DNA of 64,000 nucleotides from Sphingobacterium mizutaii (GCF_900187125.1 NZ_LT906468.1:3038001-3102000), one strand, 5' to 3'; positions 43,813 to 53,468 are shown, numbered from the stretch's first letter. The notes: generated by a model from the letters alone, not told the origin. Numbers and translations: made by a program.

Positions 43813-45039
43813 TTAATCTTCTTTTTCTAAGGTATTTGCTGCGACCTCGTTAAATAGGGTCATTAATTCTTCATTAGGTTCCTGTCCGTATTTCGATTTG
43901 AAATAATCCTTGAACAGGTCTTTCATGTCTTGATCTAGGTTTACACTCGATCGCCCACTTTGCAGTTCCTGCTTCTTACTTACCACTGGAATAACATGGA
44001 TAATCCCATTATGTGCTTCATGAACGCGTTTTAAATCGCTGGAACTTAAAAAATTATCAGACTCCAAAGTAAGCTCGACCAAAGCATTGGGATTATCATG
44101 CAACCATTTCACCGCTTCGTCGATATCATTGAAACGCATCCGAACCAATGGCCTCCCTTTTTCCAGATGCACAGTCCTATATTGAGCAATCTTATTAGGC
44201 TCTAAATCCACAATGATCACCTGTTTCTTTTGCCCGCTTTCCGAAAAGGAATAAGCCAATGGACTTCCAGGATAGATCACAGGAGCTGTTCCCTGACCGA
44301 TTTCATGGAACTTATGTAAATGCCCTAAGGCTGTATATTGTACTTGCGCGGGAATACTATCAGAATACACGAGATCCGCGAAACCTAATCGGAGCGGCTT
44401 TTCCCCTTCAGGTTCTTCCAGCATTTCAGCCCCTCTCTTCAGCATATAAAGATGAGTGGTCAATAGGTTCACCCCGTAATTATCACAATATTGATTAGCC
44501 GTTTCCTGCCAATTCTTTTTCAAAAGCTCCTGCAGTTGGGTAGCCTTATCCGTATCGCCAAGGTATTGTTTCAGGCGGATTTCATTCGCAAAGGCGGTGC
44601 TCAATATCCGGATGGGATAATAATACTTAGGAAGTTTGATCTCCAAGAAGCCCTCATCCACCCTTATTACATCAAAACTGTCTTCTACGGTAATGGGATT
44701 TATCTTCAGGTTCGGTTGTCCAAAAAAGAATATCCCCAATTCCCTGGCCAATGAATCGGGCGAATCAATACGATCCGGCGAATCATGGTTGCCTGCAATG
44801 GCGATAACCGGTCTTTTCCCATTCTTGGAAAGTCGCTTTAAGGTACGGTAAAGTAATTCGGTTGCTTCTACTGGGGGATTAAAAGTATCATAAAGATCTC
44901 CAGAAACGACAACGAGGTCAACTTCTTCGCGATCGGCAATCTGACATATTTCGTCCAAAACTTCCTTTTGCTCCTCAATCCGAGAAAAGAAATCAAGCTT
45001 TTTACCCAGATGCCAATCTGCTGTATGTAATATGCGCAT
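43813..45039 (-). CDS. sbcD: Nuclease SbcCD subunit D (Mre11-like)
   Basis: Metallophosphoesterase nuclease of the SbcCD complex, 408 residues. The two-metal motifs are in order: ILHTADWHLGKK, VVSGDLYDTFNPP, AIAGNHDSPDR, LTTHLY, and YTALGHLHKFHEIG. The C-terminal part (about 280-408) is the DNA-recognition capping domain. It is the first gene of the sbcDC pair. No promoter element was found upstream. Confidence 0.96.
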   Translation of the reverse strand: MRILHTADWHLGKKLDFFSRIEEQKEVLDEICQIADREEVDLVVVSGDLYDTFNPPVEATELLYRTLKRLSKNGKRPVIAIAGNHDSPDRIDSPDSLARELGIFFFGQPNLKINPITVEDSFDVIRVDEGFLEIKLPKYYYPIRILSTAFANEIRLKQYLGDTDKATQLQELLKKNWQETANQYCDNYGVNLLTTHLYMLKRGAEMLEEPEGEKPLRLGFADLVYSDSIPAQVQYTALGHLHKFHEIGQGTAPVIYPGSPLAYSFSESGQKKQVIIVDLEPNKIAQYRTVHLEKGRPLVRMRFNDIDEAVKWLHDNPNALVELTLESDNFLSSSDLKRVHEAHNGIIHVIPVVSKKQELQSGRSSVNLDQDMKDLFKDYFKSKYGQEPNEELMTLFNEVAANTLEKED

Positions 45040-45143
45040 TTACGATAAATCTGTGATGGTGAAAGTTAAAAATACAGATTTTTCTTTTTGTAAAGGGTTA
45101 AGAAATGTGAAAGATTTTGGGGTCTTATCCCCTCTTGAATACC

Positions 45144-45419
45144 TTAACGGTCGGAGTGACCGAGGTCTTTTTCGGGATTAACCCTATTGCGAACCAATTG
45201 CTTAAGTTCTTTGATTTCCGGGAAACGACCTTCCTTTTTCCTATCAAAAATTATTTCATCATTCACGAAAACCGTGTAACGACCATTGATCTCACTAGGT
45301 TCCAGATTCACCGAGTGCAGGTCCTCAACAAAAGTGGTCAGAAGCTCTTGAGCCATGTAAGCAGCTCGTAGCATCCAACCACATTTGGGACAATAAGTTA
45401 TGCGAACTATTGCTTTCAA
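45144..45419 (-). CDS. SelT/SelW/SelH (Rdx) family protein, Cys form
   Basis: 91-residue thioredoxin-like protein starting MKAIVRITYCPKCGWMLRAAY. The redox motif C10-P-K-C13 has Cys where mammalian SelW has selenocysteine. Typical later motifs are EINGRYTVFVNDEIIFDRK and GRFPEIKELKQLVR. Members are thought to handle thiol redox signals, but substrates are unknown. It follows the cytochrome gene by 14 bp on the same strand. Confidence 0.88.
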   Translation of the reverse strand: MKAIVRITYCPKCGWMLRAAYMAQELLTTFVEDLHSVNLEPSEINGRYTVFVNDEIIFDRKKEGRFPEIKELKQLVRNRVNPEKDLGHSDR

Positions 45420-45433
45420 TAAATTAACCTAAA

Positions 45434-45829
45434 TTATTGTTTAACAACAGTAAATGCTTCCGTTTTTCCATTATGACAGGTATTACAGGATATATTGTAA
45501 ACCACTCCATCATAAGCACGGTTGAAATGCTTTTTATTGATCTGTTTCGTCATTTTGATCATATGTCTTGCAATATTTTTCTTCGGATTAGCATCAGAAG
45601 CAAAGTCTAAACCCTTCTCTCCATTCGGTTTAGGAGCATGACAATGATTACATTTCACGCCTAAGGCCATATTGAAGGATTTCATGGTGCTATCCAACTC
45701 TTCAAGGCTGATGTTCTTTGGAAGAACCTTTAAATTCTGAGGTCTTTCCTCTTGTCCCCCTATATGAAATGCACTCAGGCCAATGACCAGGGCAAATAAA
45801 CTTAACAGTGTGATAGCTTTTCTCTTCAT
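45434..45829 (-). CDS. Small di-heme c-type cytochrome
   Basis: 131-residue exported protein (signal peptide MKRKAITLLSLFALVIGLSAF). It has two heme-binding motifs, CNHCH (60-64) and CNTCH (115-119). NLKVLPKNISLEELDSTMKSFNMALGVKCNHCH resembles the photosynthetic-reaction-centre cytochrome c subunit-like family common in Bacteroidota, where it is not photosynthetic. It is probably a periplasmic electron carrier. The Rdx gene downstream may be co-transcribed. Confidence 0.88.
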   Translation of the reverse strand: MKRKAITLLSLFALVIGLSAFHIGGQEERPQNLKVLPKNISLEELDSTMKSFNMALGVKCNHCHAPKPNGEKGLDFASDANPKKNIARHMIKMTKQINKKHFNRAYDGVVYNISCNTCHNGKTEAFTVVKQ

Positions 45830-46043
45830 ATCTCTTTGATTTTTAATGGTTCAGCAATTTAATAAAAAATACATAGAATTGTAATATAAATGTCATGAAA
45901 AAATATACAATATTACTACACAAATACTTACGCCACAGCATTTGGTTTAAAACTTCTTTGTTTCTATCTTGCGAGCCTTGATTTTTAACTGATTCAAGCC
46001 GGCTCGAAGCCTCTCTTCTTGCCAAAAACATGAAACGATAGCT

Positions 46044-46733
46044 ATGTACAAACATTTTTTGCTCTTAACCTGCTTAATTCTAGGGATGACTTTTTCGTCT
46101 TCCGCTCAACTAAAAGCGATTAAATCCAAAACTGGTTATTCATACTGGGTTAGAACACCTGATAACATAGATAAGAACGAAAAACTTCCAGTCATTGTCT
46201 TTCTCCATGGCCGCAGTCTTTCTGGCCACGATCTGAACCGTGTCAAACGATATGGCGTACTTAGGGCAATTGAAAGAGGAAAAGACTTAGAAGCCATTAT
46301 TGTGGCACCACAGACCTCCAATGGATGGGATCCAGACAAAGTTATCGATGTATTGGATGCTGTACTGAAGGATTACCCTGCCGATGAACATCGAGTTTAT
46401 GTTTGTGGCATGAGCATGGGCGGTTATGGAACCATGGATGTCGCAGGAAAATACCCAGATCGCTTTGCTGCAGCAGTTGCTATCTGTGGTGGTGGAACCG
46501 TGAGTTATGCTTGCAACCTGACCCAAGTGCCTTTATGGATCCAACATGGAAGCGCAGACCGGGCTGTACCGGCTTCTGAATCCAAGAAGATCTACAACGC
46601 CATCAAAAAATGCAATAAAAACGCCGATGCCACCCTCACTATCATTCCGGGAGGAACACATGGTAGTGTAGAACGTTTATTTCATGGTGAAAAGATTTAC
46701 GACTTCATGTTCAAACATAGCAAAGGCTCATAA
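46044..46733 (+). CDS. Secreted alpha/beta-hydrolase (esterase/dienelactone-hydrolase type)
   Basis: 229 residues with a signal peptide (MYKHFLLLTCLILGMTFSSSAQ). The hydrolase fold shows the oxyanion region VIVFLHGRSLSG, the nucleophile elbow GMSMGG (Ser at about 133), the Asp near WIQHGSADRAVP and the His in GGTHGSVERLF. These give a complete Ser-Asp-His triad. Related proteins are phospholipase/carboxylesterases and feruloyl-esterase-like enzymes; the substrate is not clear. It precedes an unknown gene on the same strand by 48 bp. Confidence 0.87.
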   Translation: MYKHFLLLTCLILGMTFSSSAQLKAIKSKTGYSYWVRTPDNIDKNEKLPVIVFLHGRSLSGHDLNRVKRYGVLRAIERGKDLEAIIVAPQTSNGWDPDKVIDVLDAVLKDYPADEHRVYVCGMSMGGYGTMDVAGKYPDRFAAAVAICGGGTVSYACNLTQVPLWIQHGSADRAVPASESKKIYNAIKKCNKNADATLTIIPGGTHGSVERLFHGEKIYDFMFKHSKGS

Positions 46734-46781
46734 TCAGATATTTGAATAACTTCTATTAAACATCTACTTCAAAATAACATT

Positions 46782-47288
46782 ATGCTAATCCAGGTCCATG
46801 ACAGTATGCAAAAAGACTATTCTTATGAGCTTACAGAACCTATGGGCAAAAACTTCCACCCTGAATTCCAACCTCAACTAAGTCCACAGGAAATGCTTGA
46901 ACTTGGCGTATTCAACGGAAAGTACCTGAATGATTGCCAATCTGAATTCCCAAAGGAATGGTTTGAAAAAGCAAAGCTATATCATGGAGATAGCAAAGCC
47001 GGCGACCCGAATCTAAACTTCTTTAAAATAAAGGCTTCCCAACCCCTAGCTGAATGGAAAAGAAAAGGCTGGATAAACCCTCAGGACCCCCGCGGATGGT
47101 TCCAATGGTATTGCCGATACTTTATGGGTAGAAGATCTGAAGATGATGAAAGACAGATCAAACGTTGGAAAGCATTTAAAAGACATATTGCCCAAGTCAA
47201 GGGAAATTGTACCTTCGGAGATTTCCAATGCCGCCCCAAACAAAGACAGGCACTCTTGCATTGGGCTTACGACAGCATCAATCTTTAG
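46782..47288 (+). CDS. Conserved hypothetical cytosolic protein
   Basis: 168 residues with no signal or TM segment. It is rich in Trp, Arg, Lys and aromatics, with the block INPQDPRGWFQWYCRYFMGRR, then DDERQIKRWKAFKRHIAQVKGNC. I recall such a block from conserved hypothetical proteins of several groups but know no function. The stop is 2 bp from the stop of the converging PAP2 gene. Confidence 0.75.
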   Translation: MLIQVHDSMQKDYSYELTEPMGKNFHPEFQPQLSPQEMLELGVFNGKYLNDCQSEFPKEWFEKAKLYHGDSKAGDPNLNFFKIKASQPLAEWKRKGWINPQDPRGWFQWYCRYFMGRRSEDDERQIKRWKAFKRHIAQVKGNCTFGDFQCRPKQRQALLHWAYDSINL

Positions 47289-47290
47289 AC

Positions 47291-48079
47291 CTACAGATTA
47301 GCAGCAAAGGACAGCATAAACTGTTTTCCATTATAGGAAGGCATCAATAGAAATGGATTTTTACGTTTTTGGAGCCGATCTTCCAGTCGCGGCAGCATCC
47401 AATAAGCCATCTTGGTACTTAACACCCCTATCCCTGCCCCCATGACCACATCAGATAACCAATGGCGATTATTGTACATCCTAAAAAAGCCAGTACCCAC
47501 AGCGACGGTATAGGCCCCAACCCCATACCAAATAGACTGATGCCTATATTCCTGCCAGATCAATTCAGCACCAACAAATGCCGTAGCGGTATGGCCAGAA
47601 GGAAATGAATTGGATGCAGAAAAATCAGGTCTTAGGATAGGCACACTCTTTTTCATCAGGTTCACCGTACTTCCCATGATGATATGGGCAACTGAGGCAA
47701 CAAACAACCTGGACTTTAAGTTATGCTTTGCCTTGACTCCCATGAGATCAAATGCAAAATAAGATCCCGTAGCAGCATATTGGGTAAAATCATCAATTCT
47801 TATCCTAATTGGATTATCGGCTTGTAGATTATCTCGGATTAAGTGATTCTGCTTCTGCAAATAAGGACTCTTAACTGAAGCAATACCGTAGCTAATAAAA
47901 CCAATCGGAGCCAACAATTCCTCATTAAATATTACATCTGGCAAACCTCTTTTTTTTACCGGCATGTTTTGGACAAAGGCACTGTCTTGTTGACAGAAAC
48001 AGCATTGCCCATTGAAATGCAAAACAAACAGTAGCATTAAGCGTAATAAGATTGCTCCGTACTTCAGAAGTAGCTCCAT
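47291..48079 (-). CDS. PAP2-family membrane phosphatase
   Basis: 262 residues with an N-terminal hydrophobic segment and several TM helices. The three PAP2 motifs are complete: K-x6-RP in KKSVPILRPD, SFPSGHTATAF (proton-donor His), and YNNRHWLSDVVMGAG (nucleophile His and Asp). Such enzymes dephosphorylate lipid phosphates or undecaprenyl pyrophosphate in the periplasm. The substrate is unknown. Confidence 0.9.
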   Translation of the reverse strand: MELLLKYGAILLRLMLLFVLHFNGQCCFCQQDSAFVQNMPVKKRGLPDVIFNEELLAPIGFISYGIASVKSPYLQKQNHLIRDNLQADNPIRIRIDDFTQYAATGSYFAFDLMGVKAKHNLKSRLFVASVAHIIMGSTVNLMKKSVPILRPDFSASNSFPSGHTATAFVGAELIWQEYRHQSIWYGVGAYTVAVGTGFFRMYNNRHWLSDVVMGAGIGVLSTKMAYWMLPRLEDRLQKRKNPFLLMPSYNGKQFMLSFAANL

Positions 48080-48414
48080 CCATGAAATAAATTAGGTCAT
48101 GAAATAATAATTGATTATTTTAATAATACTTTTTCCTATTACTAAACATAGTATTATTAGAGCTAATTTATTATTAAACCACAACAATAGAAATACCTAT
48201 AACAAGGTATTTTTTCTTAAGTCACTTATTATCTACACGTCAAAAGCAAAAAACAAATCACTGTTAGTTAAGCAAAACAATCCCCAATCTTTTAAAAACT
48301 GGTGCAATTATATAAATCAACCATACATTGGCACATTTTTTCTACCATTTAAGCCGTTCTTCATTTAGCTTTAAGATAATTCAGCTAAACAGAAATGATT
48401 CTAATTGATTTTAC
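48080..48414. other. AT-rich spacer upstream of the ankyrin gene group
   Basis: 335 bp of low-GC sequence between divergent genes. No TAnnTTTG element, repeat or gene is supported. Confidence 0.4.
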
Positions 48415-49167
48415 ATGAGCGATATCCAAAAATCAGAAAATGGCGATGCAACAAAGTTTTTAGAGACTATGGGCGTTTCAGAGCAATTCTTTGAGGCAAT
48501 TGATGCCTATAGACTGGAAAACTTACCTGAATACACAAGAAATACAGAAACCTTCGCAGGCTATCAATTGAAATATGCAGATACAGCTATTGAAGAGCGA
48601 CTAATAGAACTGCTAAAGAAAATCTATCAGGAAGCAGAACTCCAGAAATTCAAGGACATGGATGCCGATTCTATCTATGAATACGATAAGTTAAAATTTA
48701 AATCATTTGAGAAATTAATCGAAGACTTTTATGATGAAATCTACCTAGAAGCCAATAGATTACTTTCCGGGGTCCAAATTAACGGTACACCTAATCAGAC
48801 CCGACCTTTTGAATTCTTCACAGTAAATCGTCCAAATGGCCTCTACATCGTCAAAGCATTTGATAGTTTCATGCCGCAGAACATACAAATCAAGCAGGAG
48901 GCATTGATCAAACCCGCTCAATTCCTCTCTATCGAGGCCATTGACCAAGAAATCAGGATCACACTTTCTGCGCCGGATCAGGAACTTATTTCCAGGCATT
49001 TCCTAACAAATCCAGATGAACCCCTTGCCCTCCTGTTAAAACAGAGAATAATTAATATCGTCAGAGATACAGCAAATCTCCAAAACAACGTTTTAATAAT
49101 TTGGAGTCCTTGGCCGGCTTCAGAGCTATATGACATGACTAAATCAGTTAAAAACGAAATACATTAA
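48415..49167 (+). CDS. Unknown protein, first gene of the ankyrin group
   Basis: 250 residues, acidic, no signal peptide. The N-terminal half (about 1-125) is mostly helical with many Glu/Asp/Lys. The C-terminal half has beta-type segments (FFTVNRPNGLYIVKAF, IRITLSAPDQELISRHF) and ends NNVLIIWSPWPASELYDM. I recognise no family. It starts a run of six co-directional genes and is 18 bp from the next start, so it belongs with the ankyrin proteins. Confidence 0.65.
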   Translation: MSDIQKSENGDATKFLETMGVSEQFFEAIDAYRLENLPEYTRNTETFAGYQLKYADTAIEERLIELLKKIYQEAELQKFKDMDADSIYEYDKLKFKSFEKLIEDFYDEIYLEANRLLSGVQINGTPNQTRPFEFFTVNRPNGLYIVKAFDSFMPQNIQIKQEALIKPAQFLSIEAIDQEIRITLSAPDQELISRHFLTNPDEPLALLLKQRIINIVRDTANLQNNVLIIWSPWPASELYDMTKSVKNEIH

Positions 49168-49185
49168 CATATAAAACTACACTCT

Positions 49186-50376
49186 ATGTTTGAAAAGACA
49201 CCCCTCATTCAAGCCATCGACAGCGGAGATATCAGCAAAGCTGTTGAATTGTACAATCAAGGCGAAAGAATCCCTCATAGCCAGCATGCTTACGATTATT
49301 CCCAACTATACGATACCCTTATCCGAAAAAAAGGCTATGAACTTATTAGCTTAATGCTACAGAACAATGAAATCGAGAAAGACATCTATATGCTCGACAA
49401 AATTGACGACAGCATCTTTTCAAAACTGGTCAAGGTGAAAAACCCTGATGAAGGATTTATTTCATTTTTCACCGACCTAATGGGACAAGCGGAAAATATC
49501 AATGATGAGGTTTCCGGCCAAACGCTGATCAGTTTCGCAGTAGAAAGCGCAGCGGACCCAGCAATTATCCAAGCCTTGATCGATGCCGGATGTAGGGTGG
49601 ATTTCAAGAACCAAGCAGAGGACAATCTATTAAATATTAGCATCAGGAAACATGGCATAACTCCTGAACATATAAACCGTTATATCGAAATATTCTTAAG
49701 CGAAGGCTTAGATATTAACGAAACAAATAAGGTGGGCAAAACCCCCTTACATATTGCCATGGAAAACAATAAATACCATGTCCTTGAAAACCTATTGCAG
49801 AATGGAGCCAGCCCTAATCAGCAGGACAATGAAGGCAATTCGGCTTTCTTTATTGCGGTTGCCCATAAACATGATGCGGAGCAGTACAAGAAACTTTCAG
49901 AATATGAAAGCATGGATTTTGAGCAAACTAACAAAAATGGAGAAAAAGCTCTGCACAACCATCTCAGGATGATTGACGGCGCTGAAAACACCGAATTGAT
50001 CTTGCAGATGATTGAAGATGGAGCAGATCTAAATAACACAGCCCCACACTATGGAAAACCAGTTTCTGCTTGGGACTGGATTGCACAGAAAAAATCTCCT
50101 TTCTTCGAACAAGTATTCAAACAGGCCCAGCCGGAGATCAACGAACAGGATGACTTAGGTAACACCCTATTACACAAGGTTGTCATGAAAGACAGCAATT
50201 ATGACCAGAATGACGCTAAAGAAACTTACAAAAAAGTAAAATTCTTACTGGATAATGGTGCTACTGCCAGCATCTTGAACAACAAGGAACAATCTGCCAT
50301 GGCGATTGCCTCTGAAGACAATTTAAAAGGAAAAACAGTCGAATTGCTATTAATCGCTCAACAAAAAGAAAACTAA
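49186..50376 (+). CDS. Ankyrin-repeat protein
   Basis: 396 residues, no signal peptide. Ankyrin units are readable along the chain: TPLIQAIDSGDISKAVELYNQGE at the start, GKTPLHIAMENNKYHVLENLLQNGASPNQQDNEGNSAFFIAVAHKH in the middle, and LGNTLLHKVVMKD...KVKFLLDNGATAS near the end. Some units are degenerate. There is no catalytic domain, so it should act as a protein-binding scaffold. The next ankyrin gene starts 6 bp after its stop. Confidence 0.87.
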   Translation: MFEKTPLIQAIDSGDISKAVELYNQGERIPHSQHAYDYSQLYDTLIRKKGYELISLMLQNNEIEKDIYMLDKIDDSIFSKLVKVKNPDEGFISFFTDLMGQAENINDEVSGQTLISFAVESAADPAIIQALIDAGCRVDFKNQAEDNLLNISIRKHGITPEHINRYIEIFLSEGLDINETNKVGKTPLHIAMENNKYHVLENLLQNGASPNQQDNEGNSAFFIAVAHKHDAEQYKKLSEYESMDFEQTNKNGEKALHNHLRMIDGAENTELILQMIEDGADLNNTAPHYGKPVSAWDWIAQKKSPFFEQVFKQAQPEINEQDDLGNTLLHKVVMKDSNYDQNDAKETYKKVKFLLDNGATASILNNKEQSAMAIASEDNLKGKTVELLLIAQQKEN

Positions 50377-50382
50377 GAAATT

Positions 50383-51726
50383 ATGTCCATGTCATTTATC
50401 ATCGCCTGCGAAGGCGGAAAAAGAAAAATAGCCGAATTACTATTGGAAAACAATGAAGTAGATGTCAAATATACCGATGAAAAAGGCCGTACTGCAATGC
50501 ATTACGCCGCACATCGAGGCTACCTTGACTTGGTAAAGCTTTTGACAGAAAAGGGTGCCGAGCTTGATTATGAAGATCAACAAGGCGAAACACCCCTGTT
50601 TTTTTCATGCCTACAGAAACAGAAACAAACGGCTCTTTATCTCATTGATGAAGGTGCAAGAGTGGACATTAATGACCTGAAAGGAAATAGTTTAGTCCAT
50701 TTAACCTCATCTACCGGTCAAGCAGACGTTCTAAAAACACTGATCGAAAAAGGTCTTGATGTCAATACCCTGAACAACAATACCGAAAGCCCATTAATGT
50801 TAGCGGTATTAAACAGAAGCCTGGAAGCTGCAAAAATTCTACTTGAAAATGGAGCAAACCCTGACATCAGCAACAAATCTGGGAACACCCCGCTATTGAT
50901 GGCGGTAAAAAACAGACACCTACCAATGGTTGATTTACTATTGGAAAATGGTGCTGATGTCAACCAGATCAATCAATTTGGTGAATCAGCAATCTTGGTC
51001 GCTTGTTATGAAGGCAACAAAGCCATGGTAAAAAACCTTTTGGACAATGGCGCAGACGTCTCAATCAGCAGTGCTGAAGGCGTTTCCCCTATTTGGTATG
51101 CATGTTCCCACAACCAAAAAGAAATCGTATCCCTGCTTCTTGATAATGGCCTAGATGTAAACCACAGCAGACCTGTATCTGGAAACAGCCAGGCAATGTA
51201 TGGTTATCTGGATTATGTAGAGACCAACAATAATCTTTCCATTGATGCCCAGTTCAATTTTCATGTGAATGAATCCCAAGGCGGCGAGAGCTTACTTCAA
51301 CATGCCGTTAAAAATGGACACCTGAGCATGGTCAAATTATTGATTGAACGCGGCGCAAACATTGACATGCAAGATGAATCAGGGAATACAGCACTTCATT
51401 ACGCAGCAGCAAATGGCAAAAAAGATGTGCTAAAATATCTTTTAGAAAACCATGCAGATCCACAATTGGTCAATGTAAAGGAACAAAAAGCTATAGATTA
51501 CTCGAACATCAAGGGATTCAATGAAATTACTGCCCTGCTCATCCAATTTGGATCTACCCAAGGAAAAGAAGCTCCAAATACCGCAGCTCCAAGCCTAGCT
51601 GCTGGAAACAGCAGCGCCCCTGTCGATAAGAAAAAGGCGTTGATGGACCTAAAGGACCTGTTGGATGCAGGAATCTTAACTCAGGAAGAATTTGATGTAG
51701 AAAAGAAAAAAATATTGGCTGGTTAA
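50383..51726 (+). CDS. Ankyrin-repeat protein with C-terminal SHOCT domain
   Basis: 447 residues with about 11 regular ankyrin repeats (for example GRTAMHYAAHRGYLDLVKLLTEKGAELDYEDQQGETPLFF, GNTPLLMAVKNRHLPMVDLLLENGADVN, GNTALHYAAANGKKDVLKYLLENHADPQ). A Pro/Ala/Ser linker (about 390-413) and a SHOCT motif (about 414-446, LMDLKDLLDAGILTQEEFDVEKKKIL) follow. SHOCT is a short oligomerisation or tethering helix pair often placed at protein ends near membranes. No signal peptide. It is tightly linked to the preceding ankyrin gene and followed by membrane-protein genes. Confidence 0.9.
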   Translation: MSMSFIIACEGGKRKIAELLLENNEVDVKYTDEKGRTAMHYAAHRGYLDLVKLLTEKGAELDYEDQQGETPLFFSCLQKQKQTALYLIDEGARVDINDLKGNSLVHLTSSTGQADVLKTLIEKGLDVNTLNNNTESPLMLAVLNRSLEAAKILLENGANPDISNKSGNTPLLMAVKNRHLPMVDLLLENGADVNQINQFGESAILVACYEGNKAMVKNLLDNGADVSISSAEGVSPIWYACSHNQKEIVSLLLDNGLDVNHSRPVSGNSQAMYGYLDYVETNNNLSIDAQFNFHVNESQGGESLLQHAVKNGHLSMVKLLIERGANIDMQDESGNTALHYAAANGKKDVLKYLLENHADPQLVNVKEQKAIDYSNIKGFNEITALLIQFGSTQGKEAPNTAAPSLAAGNSSAPVDKKKALMDLKDLLDAGILTQEEFDVEKKKILAG

Positions 51727-51779
51727 CATTAGGCAAAACATTTTGTCAGAATTAATGTTGCTTAGGGAAATTGAACAAT

Positions 51780-52163
51780 ATGACCAACATATCAATTGGA
51801 CTACTCTTAATCCGGATCTTTATTGGCTTAAGGCTTATGTACGGGGTATTTGACAACCTCATCAGTTGGGACCATATGCAGGAATTTGCTGGCTTTTTGG
51901 GAAAAAATAAATTCCCTTTCCCAACAGTTTCTGCAATAGTATCGGTTGGTATTCAGATGATCGCCGGTTTCTTGTTATTGATCGGTTGGCAAACCAAACT
52001 CTCTGCTGTGTTAATCTTCATCAATTTCTTGATCGCCATTTTCATGGTTCATCTACCTAATGGGGATTCTATAGAATTGATGACAGCAGCCCTAGCCATG
52101 CTTTTCATTTCAGCTTGCCTATTCTTTACGGGTGCTGGAAAATATTCAGTGGACAAAGTTTAA
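51780..52163 (+). CDS. DoxX family membrane protein
   Basis: 127 residues from the ATG at 51780 (MTNISIGLLLIRIFIGLRLMYG); a TTG three codons earlier is also in frame. Four TM helices carry the DoxX pattern, with an Arg in TM1 (LLIRIFIGLR) and FAGFLGKNKFPFP after it. DoxX proteins are small quinone- or redox-linked membrane proteins of mostly unknown role. It lies 53 bp after the SHOCT protein and 18 bp before the next gene. Confidence 0.87.
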   Translation: MTNISIGLLLIRIFIGLRLMYGVFDNLISWDHMQEFAGFLGKNKFPFPTVSAIVSVGIQMIAGFLLLIGWQTKLSAVLIFINFLIAIFMVHLPNGDSIELMTAALAMLFISACLFFTGAGKYSVDKV

Positions 52164-52181
52164 CATAAAAAATACAGAACA

Positions 52182-52688
52182 ATGGAATTGACAAATTTTA
52201 AATACAGTCAGAAAAAATTAAACAATATGGCCATGATTTTCCTCCTTTTAGGAATCGCTGGCTTAGGCTTTGCCTATTACAAATGGTTCGTAGATACCAA
52301 TAGTTATGCGGTTTCCATGGGGAAATACGGCAGCATCTTTATCGCTCTGTTGGGCTTTGGAGCATTCACCTACATGAAACTGTTTGGAAAAAAGTCCGAT
52401 GAAATCGCACTCAGCATTGGTACCAATGGAATTACCTCCAACACCACCCCTGTTGCCAAGGCAGCAGAGTTGATTGAATGGGACGATTTAGTGGACATCA
52501 ATTTCAACGGAAACTTTTTGGACATCTATGTCAAAGATCCTCAGAAATATGCTGACAGGATGAAGAGCTTCTTTGTCCGAGATACCTATCTAAAAGCGAT
52601 GAAAGGGGTCATCCGAATTTCCATAGCTGAGGTCGATGGTTCACCGGAAGAAATGTCCAAGGCAATTAGCAAATATTTAAATCTATAA
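52182..52688 (+). CDS. Two-TM protein with a cytosolic PH-like region (STM3941-like)
   Basis: 168 residues. Two TM helices (about 15-35 and 50-67) are followed by a mainly beta domain: SDEIALSIGTNGITSNTTPVAKAAELIEWDDLVDINFNGNFLDIYVKDP, then a closing helix (SPEEMSKAISKYLNL). This layout resembles the STM3941/bacterial-PH group; that assignment is tentative. It follows DoxX by 18 bp and is probably part of the same transcript. Confidence 0.68.
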   Translation: MELTNFKYSQKKLNNMAMIFLLLGIAGLGFAYYKWFVDTNSYAVSMGKYGSIFIALLGFGAFTYMKLFGKKSDEIALSIGTNGITSNTTPVAKAAELIEWDDLVDINFNGNFLDIYVKDPQKYADRMKSFFVRDTYLKAMKGVIRISIAEVDGSPEEMSKAISKYLNL

Positions 52689-52761
52689 GGTAATTACTCT
52701 TTATCGATACCTGAATTCAGGTAATTTCCATTAATTACTAGCCCTAACTACCTAATTGTTT

Positions 52762-52769
52762 TAGATTTG
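52762..52769 (+). promoter_or_regulatory. -7 element upstream of the 52793 lipoprotein gene
   Basis: TAGATTTG matches TAnnTTTG and ends 23 nt before the ATG, so this gene has its own start of transcription rather than depending only on the ankyrin group. Confidence 0.45.
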
Positions 52770-52792
52770 CAGGACACAAAAACTATCCTAAT

Positions 52793-53449
52793 ATGAAAAA
52801 ACAGTTTTTATTTGCATCACTTGTTCTGGGATGCAGTCTATTTGTCGCTTGCGGCGGATCTAGCAAATCAGAGGAAGAAGGGGATTCGGAAGATACAGGA
52901 ATCATCGAAAACATAAGCAATGCCGGAGAAGCTATCAAAGGTCTTAATGGCCTGGAGAAAGCAATGAAGGACATTGAAGCGCAGATGAACGCCTTAAAAG
53001 AAAAGACTCCTGTAAGTAATGATGAATTAAAAAAGGTGCTACCTGAAACCTTGGAAGGTCTGAAAAGAACCTCCATCAATCTTGGTGAATCTGCTTCCAT
53101 TGGTGTTTCCAGTGCAAATGCGACCTACCAAAACGAAGATGCTTCAAAAACGATTGAAATCTCCATCTTAGATGGGGCGGGTGAAGCAGCAAGCTCCATT
53201 ACTGGCCTTGCATTCTATGGATTCAACCAGGATTCGGAAAGAATCACTGATGATATGACCGAAAAAACAATGGAATACAAAGGTCAAAGAGCAAAACTGA
53301 CAGAATCTAAATTCAATGATAGGCAAACCTCAACCATTGAATGGCTGCATAAAAAAAGGTACCTAATGAAAGTCGAAGGAGAAGGATACAGCATCGACGA
53401 GGTAGGTAAGATCATGGATAACTTAGCATTAGGGAATTTACCTGAATAA
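52793..53449 (+). CDS. Lipoprotein of unknown function
   Basis: 218 residues with a lipobox (LVLGCSLFVACGGSS, Cys at about 20) and an acidic Ser/Glu linker. A helical stretch (GEAIKGLNGLEKAMKDIEAQMNALKEK) follows, then a compact alpha/beta part (ETLEGLKRTSINLGESASIGVSSANATYQNEDASKTIEISILDGAGEA). No known family is recognised. It ends the co-directional group that starts at 48415 and is followed by a strong terminator. Confidence 0.72.
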   Translation: MKKQFLFASLVLGCSLFVACGGSSKSEEEGDSEDTGIIENISNAGEAIKGLNGLEKAMKDIEAQMNALKEKTPVSNDELKKVLPETLEGLKRTSINLGESASIGVSSANATYQNEDASKTIEISILDGAGEAASSITGLAFYGFNQDSERITDDMTEKTMEYKGQRAKLTESKFNDRQTSTIEWLHKKRYLMKVEGEGYSIDEVGKIMDNLALGNLPE

Positions 53450-53468
53450 ACATTACACTACATAACTA

